From NCBI RefSeq assembly GCF_022828325.1, contig NZ_JAJQJS010000003.1, forward strand, positions 1-64,000: a DNA stretch of 64,000 nt. The letters run 5' to 3'. Shown here piece after piece: positions 7,563-16,240 of the stretch. Source of the stretch: Candidatus Nanosynbacter sp. TM7-076 (GTDB lineage: Bacteria; Patescibacteriota; Saccharimonadia; Saccharimonadales; Saccharimonadaceae). The position numbers were made by a program, and so were the translations under genes. The notes under the pieces were generated by a model. The model ran no database searches, was not told where the DNA came from, and saw nothing but the letters and a program-made list of their open reading frames with translations. The number at the start of each line of letters is the position of its first letter. Within the stretch, counting starts at the first letter, position 1.

Positions 7563-8255
7563 CTATATGTATGGCGAATATTTTTTCAATTCATTTCGGT
7601 GCATTTTATAATGCGGGTCAAATTTGGCAACTTCGTCCCAGAATTTTGTCGAGTGATTCATGTGTTTGGTGTGACATAATTCGTGGATAATTATGTAATC
7701 AATCAGCTCAAATGGCAAGTTCATCATCCCGATATTCAAGCTAATCGTCCCAGATGAAGAGCAGCTTCCCCAGCGACTTGATGAGTGTGTGATTTTACTC
7801 CGAGCAAAAGAAAAGCCGTGTTCTTTCGCTAAAAACGACAATCGCCTTGGTAAATATGACTTGGCTTCTTTTCTGAGTGCGACCAGAATTTTACTGCGGA
7901 TAAGTTGTTGGTTTGCGGTAGATTCAACAGATTCCGCCTCGTTGATTTCTGCCAATATCTGCGTTCCGACGATTTTTACGCTCGAAGGTTTCGTGGCCGT
8001 TTGTATTAATAAATGATGGCTTTTGCCAATTTGCTGATTTTTTGTGTAAGAAAGCTTTTCTCTATATTGAGAAACTAATTCGCGGATTTGCTTCCGGGAG
8101 GTTTTAACCAATGCCTTTGCGGCTAACAGCGGCGCATATGGCGGCATTGTGATTTGTATTCGTCCATCTGGCGCAATTTTCAAGCTAACAGTCTTCGCTA
8201 GGCTGCGTTTTTTAACGACAATTTCTCCGAATTCTTCGTCGGTAATAATTGCCAT
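7563..8255 (-). CDS. YgjP-like zinc metallopeptidase (M48-type, DUF45)
   Basis: The protein is 230 residues long. The C-terminal half has the zinc motif HELCHTKHMNHSTKFW: the two histidines and the glutamate of HExxH are present, followed by the HxNHSxxFW signature typical of the YgjP/DUF45 family. SSRWGSCSSSGTISLN precedes it, as expected. The N-terminal half (VKKRSLAKTVSLKIAPDGRIQITMPP) matches the family's leading beta domain. No signal peptide is seen, so it is probably cytoplasmic. The substrate is unknown for the family. The gene starts 2 bases after the P-loop kinase gene, so the two form a small operon. Confidence 0.88.
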   Translation of the reverse strand: MAIITDEEFGEIVVKKRSLAKTVSLKIAPDGRIQITMPPYAPLLAAKALVKTSRKQIRELVSQYREKLSYTKNQQIGKSHHLLIQTATKPSSVKIVGTQILAEINEAESVESTANQQLIRSKILVALRKEAKSYLPRRLSFLAKEHGFSFARSKITHSSSRWGSCSSSGTISLNIGMMNLPFELIDYIIIHELCHTKHMNHSTKFWDEVAKFDPHYKMHRNELKKYSPYI

Positions 8256-8257
8256 GA

Positions 8258-8800
8258 CTAACCTATGTTAATACGATTTCCGGCAATTGGGCGGCGCGGA
8301 GCTTCTGGGCGACTGGCGCCGATTTGCTTAAGAACAGTGCGAGCCTGACTGCTTAAGGTGTGGCGACCGCTAATCACGACGTAGGATTCGCTGCTGTGTG
8401 GCGCTGAAAACTGCTTCAATCGTCGCTCGAAAGATTCGTCATTTCCGCCGTAAGCCTTTATCCAGCGATGCTTGGCGGTGGCAGGATCGGTTTGTACCCA
8501 AACAAATAGGACTTTATATCCGTATTCCCTGGCAAGGCGATTGATACGCATACGATTCGTGCGCTGATCTGTTGATCCGTCCAAAATGACAGTTTGCTTA
8601 GTCTTCAAAAATTCTTCCAAAAGCGACAATGTTGCGTCAGAAATGGTCTTTGTATTGTCCGTAAAAACTTCAAATTGTCGAGAACTCACCACTGGAGAAT
8701 TGAAAATCTTCGCAAATTCTACGGCGAATTGTGTCTTCCCTGAACCTGGCGCACCAACCATGGCGATAATATGCGGAAGTGAAGGTGATAAAGGTTTCAT
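8258..8800 (-). CDS. P-loop NTPase, AAA_33 kinase-like
   Basis: This 180-residue protein opens with a Walker A motif, MVGAPGSGKTQFA (about residues 14-26). TVILDGSTDQRTNRMRI follows, the usual Walker-B-like 'lid' region of the AAA_33/zeta-toxin/polynucleotide-kinase group, and then VLFVWVQTDPATAKHRW. These features point to a small-molecule or nucleic-acid kinase fold, but the substrate cannot be told. The C-terminus (about 150-180) is basic and Pro-rich. A TATAAT box with an extended TGC (8809-8814) lies 8 bases before the ATG, so the transcript is essentially leaderless. The YgjP-like peptidase gene follows after 2 bases. Confidence 0.8.
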   Translation of the reverse strand: MKPLSPSLPHIIAMVGAPGSGKTQFAVEFAKIFNSPVVSSRQFEVFTDNTKTISDATLSLLEEFLKTKQTVILDGSTDQRTNRMRINRLAREYGYKVLFVWVQTDPATAKHRWIKAYGGNDESFERRLKQFSAPHSSESYVVISGRHTLSSQARTVLKQIGASRPEAPRRPIAGNRINIG

Positions 8801-8829
8801 ATTGAAAAATTATAGCAGATTTTTGACTA

Positions 8830-8861
8830 ATAAAAAAGATTCCCTTTCAAGCGAGAATCTT
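8830..8861 (-). terminator. Terminator after tRNA-Trp
   Basis: The minus strand reads AAGATTC, a 16-base irregular loop, GAATCTTTTTT. It lies immediately downstream of the tRNA CCA end. Confidence 0.75.
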
Positions 8862-8937
8862 GGCAGGAGTGGAGGGACTCGAACCCCCGACACCTGGTTT
8901 TGGAGACCAGTGCTCTAGCCACCTGAGCTACACTCCT
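8861..8937 (-). tRNA. tRNA-Trp (anticodon CCA)
   Basis: A 77-base cloverleaf on the minus strand. The acceptor AGGAGTG pairs with CACTCCT, the anticodon stem CTGGT/ACCAG encloses the loop CTCCAAA (anticodon CCA), and the T arm has GGTTCGAGTCC. The 3' CCA is encoded. The matching synthetase, trpS, is at 20619-21728. Confidence 0.97.
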
Positions 8938-8946
8938 ATAGCAACC

Positions 8947-8974
8947 ATTTTATCACGAATTAGCTTTGTCGCAA
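8947..8974 (-). promoter_or_regulatory. Promoter of tRNA-Trp
   Basis: Minus strand TTGCGA (8969-8974), a 16-base spacer, and TAAAAT (8947-8952) with an extended TGA, about 10 bases upstream of the mature 5' end. Confidence 0.6.
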
Positions 8975-9025
8975 ATGTTAAAATTGTGAAAAATAAAAAA
9001 CTCGTGAAAAAGATCCCAAAATCCC

Positions 9026-9054
9026 TTGAAAAAACATAAGCGTAGTTCTACAAT
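9026..9054 (+). promoter_or_regulatory. Promoter of the glycosyltransferase gene; leaderless start
   Basis: TTGAAA (9026-9031), a 17-base spacer and TACAAT (9049-9054). Transcription should start near 9061-9062, only 3-4 bases before the ATG at 9065. The in-frame TTG at 9026 is therefore part of the -35 box and not a start codon. Confidence 0.7.
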
Positions 9055-9064
9055 TAACTCAGAG

Positions 9065-10267
9065 ATGAAAATTTTAATGCTTGGGTGGGAACTTCCTCCG
9101 CACAATAGTGGCGGACTTGGTGTTGCTTGCTATCAGATGTCGAAAGCGCTTGCTTCGGAAGGCGTTGATATCGACTTTATCATTCCCTACACCGCCGAGC
9201 ATCCTGGAATTGACTATATGAATATCTATTCAGCCACTCCTTTGCCGCCAAATTATCACGATTTGGGTGCATATAATAACGGTTTGGAGGAAGATCGTGA
9301 AAACGCCAAGGACGAGTATGGTCTTTCGCCGATGCGTGCCGTACAGAGGCGTTACGGTAAATACGTTCGGAAGTTTGTAAAAAATCATCAGCCTGACGCG
9401 ATTCACGCGCATGATTGGTTGACGATGGAGGCTGGAATAATTGCTAAGGAAATGACGGGCGCGCCGCTAATTGTGCACGTTCACGCGACGGAGTTTGACC
9501 GTTCTGGCGAGCAGTCCGGGAATCCTCTGGTTCACGAAATTGAGCAACAAGGCTTGTTGATGGCTGATCGGATAATCGCCGTTAGTGAAATCACGAAGGA
9601 AATAATTGTTAAGAATTATCATATTCCGCCAGAGAAAATTGAGGTGGTTTATAACGCGATTGATTTGGCTGATTTGCCGCCGCATGAGTATGATGCCAGT
9701 ACTTACAGGTATTTGGAGGAGTTGAAAAAGGATGGCTATACGGTTGTCGGCGCGTTGACGCGACTCACGGTTCAGAAGGGTTTGACGTATTTTGTGCGAG
9801 CCGCAGCGAAGGCGCTTGATAAATATGAGAAGATTGTTTTTGTTTTATCCGGAAATGGCGAGCAAAGAGATGAACTGATTGAACTGGCGGCAGATTTGGG
9901 GATTAGCGATAAGATGATTTTTACGGGATTTGTGCGCGGAAAACAGTGGCGAGATATTTACTGTTTGATTGATGTTTTTGTGATGAGCTCGGTTTCTGAG
10001 CCATTTGGCTTGACTGCCTTGGAGGCGGCGCATCATGACACGGCGTTACTTATTAGTCGTCAATCTGGCGTTGGTGAGGTTCTGAATAATATTATGCGGT
10101 TTGATTATTGGGACGTGAATAAATTGGCGGATGAAATTGTTAATATCGCTGAATCACCTGCCTTACAGAAATCTCTGAAGAAAAACGTTAAGAATGAATA
10201 CGCGAGAATTTCCTGGCAGGATGCCGCTAGAAAATGTCTGAAACTGTACAAAGGAGCGCTGATATGA
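9065..10267 (+). CDS. Glycosyltransferase, glycogen/starch-synthase-like (GT4/GT5)
   Basis: A 400-residue GT-B fold enzyme. The N-terminus MKILMLGWELPPHNSGGLGVACYQMSKAL has the glycine-rich loop of glycogen-synthase-type enzymes (GGLG). HAHDWLTMEAG and later VFVMSSVSEPFGLTALEAA match the E-x7-E region that holds the nucleotide sugar; VYNAIDL and LTVQKGL are also typical. It most likely extends an alpha-glucan using ADP- or UDP-glucose in the cytoplasm, though a related wall or glycolipid transferase is possible. The stop TGA overlaps the ATG of the GH57 gene, so they are translationally coupled. Together with the branching enzyme at 52338-54305 it suggests a glycogen-like store. The start is fixed by the leaderless promoter. 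Confidence 0.88.
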   Translation: MKILMLGWELPPHNSGGLGVACYQMSKALASEGVDIDFIIPYTAEHPGIDYMNIYSATPLPPNYHDLGAYNNGLEEDRENAKDEYGLSPMRAVQRRYGKYVRKFVKNHQPDAIHAHDWLTMEAGIIAKEMTGAPLIVHVHATEFDRSGEQSGNPLVHEIEQQGLLMADRIIAVSEITKEIIVKNYHIPPEKIEVVYNAIDLADLPPHEYDASTYRYLEELKKDGYTVVGALTRLTVQKGLTYFVRAAAKALDKYEKIVFVLSGNGEQRDELIELAADLGISDKMIFTGFVRGKQWRDIYCLIDVFVMSSVSEPFGLTALEAAHHDTALLISRQSGVGEVLNNIMRFDYWDVNKLADEIVNIAESPALQKSLKKNVKNEYARISWQDAARKCLKLYKGALI

Positions 10268-11466
10268 ATAAAAATAAAGGAATAGTTTTATATCTACATG
10301 TACACCAACCGTGGCGAATACGCGAGTATAGTATATTTGACGTGGCTTGGAAACATAACTATTTCTCTGGCGGTCAAAATCCGAATCAGGACAATCAAAA
10401 AATATTCCAAAAAGTTGCAGAAAAGTCGTATTTGCCGATGAATGCTTTGCTTGAAAAATTATTGAAAAAATATCCTGATTTTAAGATCTCGCTGAGTTTT
10501 AGCGGAACGTTTTTAGAGCAAGCCGAAAGGTTTAATCCTGAGGTTTTGGAGAGTTTCAGGCGCCTAGTGAAAACTGGTCAAGTAGAAATCTTATCAAGTC
10601 CGTATCATCACAGTCTGGCGTTTTTCTATTCACGTAAGGAATTCGAGCGCCAAGTTGAGCTTCACCGCTGGAAGATTCGTGAGATTTTTGGTGCGGAAAC
10701 GCGAGTTTTGGCAAATACAGAATTGGCGTATAGTGATGACTTAGCAAAATGGGCTGAACAGGACGGCTTTAATGGCGTGTTGGCTGAAGGTTGGGATCCG
10801 ATTCTGAATTGGCGCAGTCCAAATTATGTATATCGCCCGAGAGGCACGAAGAAAATTGGATTGCTACTTAAGAATTATCGATTGAGCGATGATTTGGCGT
10901 TTAGGTTTAGTGATCGAAAATGGAATGAATGGCCGTTGACCGTGGATAAGTTTAATACGTGGGTGGAAGATTCTGTTCGTTACGCGCCACTGCTTAACTT
11001 GTTCATGGACTATGAAACTTTTGGCGAGCATCAGTGGGCGGAATCTGGAATTTTCGGCTTCTTTGAGAAGTTTGTTGATAAATGGCTGAGCGCTGACGGC
11101 AATACTTTCTATACCGTTAGCGAAGCATTAGACGCGAATGCGCCTGCCGGTGAAATAAGTATGCCGTCGCCTGTAACGTGGGCGGACGCCGAGCGGGATT
11201 TGACGGCTTGGAACGGCAACAGCTTGCAGAAAGAAGCTTTGCGATATGTCTATGAGCTTGAAGATGAGGTTTTGAATAGTAAGGACGAGGGTTTAATTAG
11301 CGATTGGCGAAAATTGCAAACTTCAGACCACTTCTATTACATGGGAACGAAGAATTTCACCGACGGCGATGTCCACGCTTATTTTAGCCCGTATGATTCG
11401 CCGTACGACGCTTTTCTTTACTATATGAATACCATTCGTGATATGAAATCTCGATTGAGGAAATAG
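10264..11466 (+). CDS. Glycoside hydrolase family 57 (alpha-amylase/glucanotransferase type)
   Basis: A 400-residue GH57 enzyme acting on alpha-glucans. YLHVHQPWR (H14-Q15-P16) is conserved motif 1. ILANTELAY carries the expected nucleophile E153, and LFMDYETFGEHQW carries the acid D249 with the family's MDYETFGEH signature. There is no signal peptide, so it acts in the cytoplasm. The chosen ATG at 10264 overlaps the glycosyltransferase stop as ATGA and has AAGGAG 8 bases upstream. An in-frame ATG at 10234 lacks such a site. The pairing of a synthase-like transferase with a GH57 enzyme is seen in other bacteria for glycogen or maltodextrin turnover. The exact product, linear or debranched, cannot be inferred. 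Confidence 0.9.
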   Translation: MNKNKGIVLYLHVHQPWRIREYSIFDVAWKHNYFSGGQNPNQDNQKIFQKVAEKSYLPMNALLEKLLKKYPDFKISLSFSGTFLEQAERFNPEVLESFRRLVKTGQVEILSSPYHHSLAFFYSRKEFERQVELHRWKIREIFGAETRVLANTELAYSDDLAKWAEQDGFNGVLAEGWDPILNWRSPNYVYRPRGTKKIGLLLKNYRLSDDLAFRFSDRKWNEWPLTVDKFNTWVEDSVRYAPLLNLFMDYETFGEHQWAESGIFGFFEKFVDKWLSADGNTFYTVSEALDANAPAGEISMPSPVTWADAERDLTAWNGNSLQKEALRYVYELEDEVLNSKDEGLISDWRKLQTSDHFYYMGTKNFTDGDVHAYFSPYDSPYDAFLYYMNTIRDMKSRLRK

Positions 11467-11484
11467 TCAGACATTCTTGCCAAA

Positions 11485-11517
11485 TAAAAACTCCCTCTTA
11501 ATGCGAGGGAGTTTCTG
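11485..11517. terminator. Terminator between the GH57 gene and rpmG (convergent)
   Basis: AAACTCCCTC (11488-11497) pairs with GAGGGAGTTT (11505-11514). The minus strand continues TTTATTTGG, so it is strongest for rpmG, but it can also serve the plus strand. Confidence 0.85.
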
Positions 11518-11532
11518 TATAATCTTGTTAAA

Positions 11533-11751
11533 TTAGCTTTTGCGAGCTTTAACTTCGTTACGACCAAGGTTTTTCTTAGTCTCGGTGTAAGTAGCGTGTT
11601 GCTTTGCAATTGGGTCGTACTTACGTAGTGTCAATTTACCCTGACCTTTTGTTGTGCGGTTCTGGGTGTTAACAGTAGTATAGTAAGTTCGGTGGTTGCT
11701 CAAGTTACTCACCAAACCAATCAGCTTTCGTTTCGTATTCTTCTTTGCCAT
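11533..11751 (-). CDS. rpmG: Ribosomal protein L33, zinc-free form
   Basis: The C-terminal part KLTLRKYDPIAKQHATYTETK matches the L33 signature (LxLxKYDPxxxxHxxYxExK). At 72 residues it is longer than the usual 50-55, with extra residues near the middle and the C-terminus (NLGRNEVKARKS). The two Cys-x-x-Cys knuckles of the zinc form are absent, so this is a C-minus L33. It is a single gene flanked by a terminator and the divergent restriction-modification cassette. The fold call is firm; L28 was considered and dismissed because its motifs are absent. Confidence 0.93.
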   Translation of the reverse strand: MAKKNTKRKLIGLVSNLSNHRTYYTTVNTQNRTTKGQGKLTLRKYDPIAKQHATYTETKKNLGRNEVKARKS

Positions 11752-11882
11752 CTCTTTACTCGTTAGATTTTATAAAACGTCTTGACTAATTATAGCATGG
11801 GTGAAGTGAAAATGCTAGACCTGTATCAGATTTTTTATTAAGATTATGTCGTTCAGCTGAGTTTTTGGCGGCTGTTTTATAG

Positions 11883-11923
11883 TATAATTATCAGAAAGGT
11901 TGCTCTCTTAGCGGCTGTGGAGG
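11883..11923 (+). promoter_or_regulatory. -10 box and ribosome site of the restriction-modification operon
   Basis: TATAAT (11883-11888) is followed by a leader of about 35 bases that ends in GGAGGA, 6 bases before the ATG at 11930. No good -35 box is visible. Unlike many single genes in the window, this operon has a leader and a Shine-Dalgarno site. Confidence 0.5.
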
Positions 11924-11929
11924 ATATTT

Positions 11930-14900
11930 ATGAATGATGATAAGAAAATAATAAAAACCACAAAGAGGATTTATCCCCAAATATATTCTTATATTCTGCC
12001 AGATCTTCCAGCTAATAAAGGCTGGCAAAAAGTCGGATATACAGAACGTAAAGACGTTGATTCGCGAATATTAGAACAGACTAAGACTGCGGCTGTAAAA
12101 TTGCGGTATGAGAAATTGTGGAGTGCCAGTTCTTTTTCTAACGCAACTCACGAATTCTTTAAGGATAAGGATCTTCATAAATATTACGTAAAAAATGGAA
12201 TCGAGAAGAGTAAAAAGCAGGACGATGGCGGATTGGGCGAGGAATGGTTTTACTTCAATGGTACGCCAGAAAAATCTAAAGAACTGTTTGATGATTACGC
12301 TAATGGCAATTTATTCAGTCGATCTTCCGAGAAAAGTCCGTATAAGTTGAGAAAGGAGCAAGAACGTGCTGTTTCTCAAACCCTTGCTTATGCAGAATCT
12401 CACCAGACTACAGATTTTTCTTCGCCAAATAAAGAAGCGGAATTTTTATGGAACGCAAAACCGCGCTTCGGTAAAACTCTCTCTTCTTACGATTTTGCAA
12501 AAAAGTTTAACGCTAAGAATGTTTTGATAGTTACTAATCGTCCAGCAATCGCTAATTCGTGGTTTGATGATTTCGATAAGTTCATTGATGGATATTATTT
12601 TATTTCGACGGCAGATTCTTTAAAAGAACGCGAAACCTTATCTAGGTACGAGTTCCTTAATAAGGCTAATTCATCAAGTGAAGATAGGCAGATAACTTTC
12701 TTAAGTCTACAGGACTTAAAGGGTGGCAAGGTTTTTGGTGGACCGCACAACAAATTAAAATGGGTGGCAGATCTTAAGTGGGATTTGTTGATTATAGATG
12801 AGGCTCATGAGGGTGTTGATACAGACAGAACTAATGAAGCTTTTGGAAAAATTAAGCGCAGGTTTACGCTGCATTTATCTGGAACGCCTTTTAAGGCAAT
12901 AGCGGATGGACATTTTAAGGACAATCAGATATTCAACTGGACTTATATTGATGAGCAAAAAGCTAAGCAAGAAGAATTGAAGAATCTGGATGATTCAGGC
13001 GATCACGTTAATTTGCCAGATATGAGATTGTTTACCTACAAGATGTCCGATATTATCTCTGATCGGCTTGAAAAAGGCATGGAGATGGACGATGAAAATA
13101 TCGATTATGCTTTTGAGTTGAATGAAATGTTTGCAACAGACGCAAGCGGCAAGTTTATTCATGAGAATGATATTTCAACGTTCTTAAATCAATTAACTTC
13201 AAATGAAAAATATCCATTCTCAACCCCTGAATTAAGAGATCAATTAAAACACACGTTTTGGTTGGTAGGAAACCGCGTTGCTTCAGCGATGGCTATGGAG
13301 AAAATGTTGCGCCATCACCCGGTATTTAGTGAATATAAAATAGTGCTTGCCGCGGGCAATGGAAGGTCTTCTCAGTCTGACAATAATTCATCTGAAGATG
13401 AAATGAAGGATACTGCAGCTAACGAGAAAGCTCTGAGTAGGGCTAAAAAGGCTATCAAGGAGAATGATCGCACCATAACCTTATCTGTCGGGCAATTGAC
13501 AACTGGAGTTACTATTAAAGAGTGGTCTGCTGTGCTTATGCTGTCTGATATTAAATCTGAGTCGTTGTATATGCAGGCAATATTCCGTTCCCAGAACCCG
13601 TATGAATTTATAGATAATAACGGCAACCTCTGTCGTAAAAAGTCGGCTTATGTCTTTGATTTCTCGCCGAATCGCGTGCTTAAAGTTTATGACAAGTTTG
13701 CCAACAGTCTATTGGCGGACGTAGCCAGAGGTGAAGCTACAGAAAAAATCAGAGAGCAGAACGTAGCAGAATTGCTGAACTACTTCCCTGTCTTGGCGGA
13801 AGATGAATCTGGTAAGATGATCGAATTGGATGCAGAGCAAGTTTTGACTTTCCCTAAGGCCATCGTCGCGAAGGAGGTTGTTAACCGCGGTTTTGTTACT
13901 AATTTGTTATTTGTAAACATTAACAATGTCTTCAATATTCCTTCTGAGGTGATTACGGCACTGAATAAGGCTCATTCAACTAGCGACACTGATAAGCAGA
14001 CTAAAAGCGAAGAAGTTCAACACGACCCAGATCGTAAGAAGAATCGAGATCACAGAATATCTGTAAATAAGGATAAACTACTCGGTAATAAGGTCTACAC
14101 CTCAAGAATGCAGGATATTGTGTTGTCTGCGGTTGATTCGGATATGGAGGCGGACAAGATTGTTGAAAAAATTACCGCTGACTGCATGTCTGAGATATCT
14201 GAGCCCCTTGGGAGATATAAAGATTACTATTCTCCTTCAAAGACAGAGCTTGACAATATTAAAAGTGGACTCCGCGAAAAGGTCAAAGAAGCGGCAGAAG
14301 AGTTTGTGTCTGGCGATATAGCGGACAGGATGGCTCAGGATAAGTTAGCGGATAGCCTGGCGAATATAATTGAGAAAGATCTTCCTAACGATACCGTCAT
14401 TCATAAAGAAGAGGATAAGTACGAAAAAGAAGAAAAATCTGAAATGGACCAAATTAGGAGGAAATTGCGTACATTTACTCGCGCTATTCCTTCATTCATT
14501 ATGGCTGCCAGTACAGATGTAGATGAAATCACATTGGATAACATCGAGGATACCGTTTCTGACAAGGATTTTGAGGAATTATTTACAGAAAAAGATAGTG
14601 AGCCATTTACAAAAGATGACTTCCGTAAAATTCGCGGCCCATGGACAAATCCAGAAACTGGCGAAACATTTGAAGGATTTTTTGATCGCTATACATTTAA
14701 CGCCGCCATTCGAGAATTTGAGGAGAAGCGACAGGAAATTGCGGATTACCTCTCCCCTGGCGCCAAAGAAGACATTTTCTCTTACATTCGCCCGTTAAAA
14801 ACAAATCAGATTTTTACGCCAAGAGGAGTTGTGAATAAAATGCTTGATTTGTTGGAAGAAAATAATCCTGGCATATTTGAAGATCCAAATGCGACATTTG

Positions 14901-16234
14901 CGGATTTATATGTAAAGAGTGGCTTGTATCTTACGGAAATAGCAAAGAGGTTAAACAGAGGACTTGAGAGTAAAATACCAGATAAGTCGGAAAGAGTAAA
15001 ACACATCCTTGAGAAGCAGCTTTATGGATTTGCGCCAACGAATATTATCTACAATATCGCACGCAAGTACATTTACGGGACATTTTCAGGTATTGATGGT
15101 AGCAATCTTAAGCAATTAGACTTAACTGACGCGTTCAAAAAGGGAGAGACGTTAAATATGAAATTTACAGCAGTAGTTGGAAATCCGCCGTATCAGGAAA
15201 ATGACAATGGAGCTCGAGCTGACGGTTCAGCTAACGCTAGCGCTAGCCCAATATATCAGTATTTCGTCGAGGAGTCTAAGAATTTCAGTGATATTCAGTG
15301 TCTTGTTATACCGTCGCGATGGGCTATGGGTGCAGGTAAAGGCTTAAAGAAGTTCACAGAAAGTATGCTTAAAGATCATCAAATACAATCATTTTATTAT
15401 TTTATGGATTCGAAAGATATTTTTCCTAATAATGACATAAAGGGAGGAATTTGTTACTTTGTACGAAATAGAAATTATACAGGAAAGGCAAAAATAACCG
15501 TCAAGGATACTGCGTCGGAAGAAACTATGCATAAGTTTCTCGATGAAGAAGGGGTTGGGATTTTTATTCCGTATGCTGAGCTTGCTGATATTTTAGGGAA
15601 AGTGAAAAAAGAAACAGTTGACTTTAAAGAACAGAATATGCAAAAAATCGTTTCGGTGCGCAAGCCGTACGGCTTGAGCACCGACTTTTTCACTAGTCAG
15701 TCTAAATATAATTTGCCACCTGTAAATATCAAAAAGCAGAAAGATGATGATATAGAAATAATTGGTCTATATAAAACCAAGAGGACTTCTAGGTTCGTCC
15801 CTAGAGACTATCCCGTTCCTGCAGGGGGCGATACGATAGGCAGGTGGAAAGTGTTCATACCATATGCTTACGGATGCGGAGCTATAGGTGAGACCATACC
15901 GTCGCCGATACTCGGCTCGCCGATACTCGGCTCGCCGATACAGATATGTACAGAAACTTATTTGAGAATTGGATGTTTTAATACTAAATTTGAGGCTGAG
16001 GCTTTGCTGAAGTATATAAAAACGAAATTCTTCCGAACGATGGTTGGAATATTGAAAACTACGCAGCACTCGACGACTACATATAAATATGTGCCAATTC
16101 AGGACTTCACTCCGGAATCAGATATTGATTGGTCGAAATCTATTGAAGAGGTTGATAAGCAGTTGTATAAAAAATATAATCTAAGCGATAAAGAAATTGC
16201 CTTCATAGAAGAAAAAGTTCGCCCGATGGAATAA
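11930..16234 (+). CDS. Single-chain restriction-modification enzyme: GIY-YIG-like nuclease, helicase, N6-adenine methyltransferase
   Basis: A 1434-residue, ATP-dependent restriction-modification type protein. Residues about 15-60 (IYSYILPDL... QKVGYTERKDVDSRILEQ) resemble the T5orf172/GIY-YIG nuclease group. A superfamily 2 motor follows: KLRKEQERAV, Walker A AKPRFGKT, DEAH box LLIIDEAHEG, LSGTPFK, and QAIFRSQNP as motif VI. The C-terminal third is an Eco57I-type methyltransferase: TNQIFTPRGVVNKML (motif X), FADLYVKSGLYLTEIA (motif I) and VVGNPPYQ (catalytic NPPY). The end should be target recognition. The layout recalls type ISP enzymes, but with a GIY-YIG-like instead of an Mrr nuclease. 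A 15-base tandem repeat lies near the C-terminus. A partner gene starts 6 bases after the stop. The nuclease call is the least certain part. Confidence 0.85.
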   Translation: MNDDKKIIKTTKRIYPQIYSYILPDLPANKGWQKVGYTERKDVDSRILEQTKTAAVKLRYEKLWSASSFSNATHEFFKDKDLHKYYVKNGIEKSKKQDDGGLGEEWFYFNGTPEKSKELFDDYANGNLFSRSSEKSPYKLRKEQERAVSQTLAYAESHQTTDFSSPNKEAEFLWNAKPRFGKTLSSYDFAKKFNAKNVLIVTNRPAIANSWFDDFDKFIDGYYFISTADSLKERETLSRYEFLNKANSSSEDRQITFLSLQDLKGGKVFGGPHNKLKWVADLKWDLLIIDEAHEGVDTDRTNEAFGKIKRRFTLHLSGTPFKAIADGHFKDNQIFNWTYIDEQKAKQEELKNLDDSGDHVNLPDMRLFTYKMSDIISDRLEKGMEMDDENIDYAFELNEMFATDASGKFIHENDISTFLNQLTSNEKYPFSTPELRDQLKHTFWLVGNRVASAMAMEKMLRHHPVFSEYKIVLAAGNGRSSQSDNNSSEDEMKDTAANEKALSRAKKAIKENDRTITLSVGQLTTGVTIKEWSAVLMLSDIKSESLYMQAIFRSQNPYEFIDNNGNLCRKKSAYVFDFSPNRVLKVYDKFANSLLADVARGEATEKIREQNVAELLNYFPVLAEDESGKMIELDAEQVLTFPKAIVAKEVVNRGFVTNLLFVNINNVFNIPSEVITALNKAHSTSDTDKQTKSEEVQHDPDRKKNRDHRISVNKDKLLGNKVYTSRMQDIVLSAVDSDMEADKIVEKITADCMSEISEPLGRYKDYYSPSKTELDNIKSGLREKVKEAAEEFVSGDIADRMAQDKLADSLANIIEKDLPNDTVIHKEEDKYEKEEKSEMDQIRRKLRTFTRAIPSFIMAASTDVDEITLDNIEDTVSDKDFEELFTEKDSEPFTKDDFRKIRGPWTNPETGETFEGFFDRYTFNAAIREFEEKRQEIADYLSPGAKEDIFSYIRPLKTNQIFTPRGVVNKMLDLLEENNPGIFEDPNATFADLYVKSGLYLTEIAKRLNRGLESKIPDKSERVKHILEKQLYGFAPTNIIYNIARKYIYGTFSGIDGSNLKQLDLTDAFKKGETLNMKFTAVVGNPPYQENDNGARADGSANASASPIYQYFVEESKNFSDIQCLVIPSRWAMGAGKGLKKFTESMLKDHQIQSFYYFMDSKDIFPNNDIKGGICYFVRNRNYTGKAKITVKDTASEETMHKFLDEEGVGIFIPYAELADILGKVKKETVDFKEQNMQKIVSVRKPYGLSTDFFTSQSKYNLPPVNIKKQKDDDIEIIGLYKTKRTSRFVPRDYPVPAGGDTIGRWKVFIPYAYGCGAIGETIPSPILGSPILGSPIQICTETYLRIGCFNTKFEAEALLKYIKTKFFRTMVGILKTTQHSTTTYKYVPIQDFTPESDIDWSKSIEEVDKQLYKKYNLSDKEIAFIEEKVRPME
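15902..15941 (+). repeat. 15-base tandem repeat inside the restriction-modification gene
   Basis: TCGCCGATACTCGGC occurs twice exactly (15902-15916, 15917-15931), followed by 10 matching bases (15932-15941). It encodes SPILG-SPILG-SPI in frame. A 15-base unit can expand or contract by slippage without shifting the frame. Confidence 0.95.
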
Positions 16235-16240
16235 AATTAC

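Noticed and set aside
9026-9064. Upstream TTG start for the glycosyltransferase
   Set aside because: It coincides with the -35 box of a good promoter; the ATG at 9065 fits the predicted transcription start and the conserved N-terminus.
10234-10266. Earlier ATG (10234) for the GH57 gene
   Set aside because: It lies inside the glycosyltransferase gene without a ribosome site; the ATGA overlap with AAGGAG upstream at 10264 is stronger.
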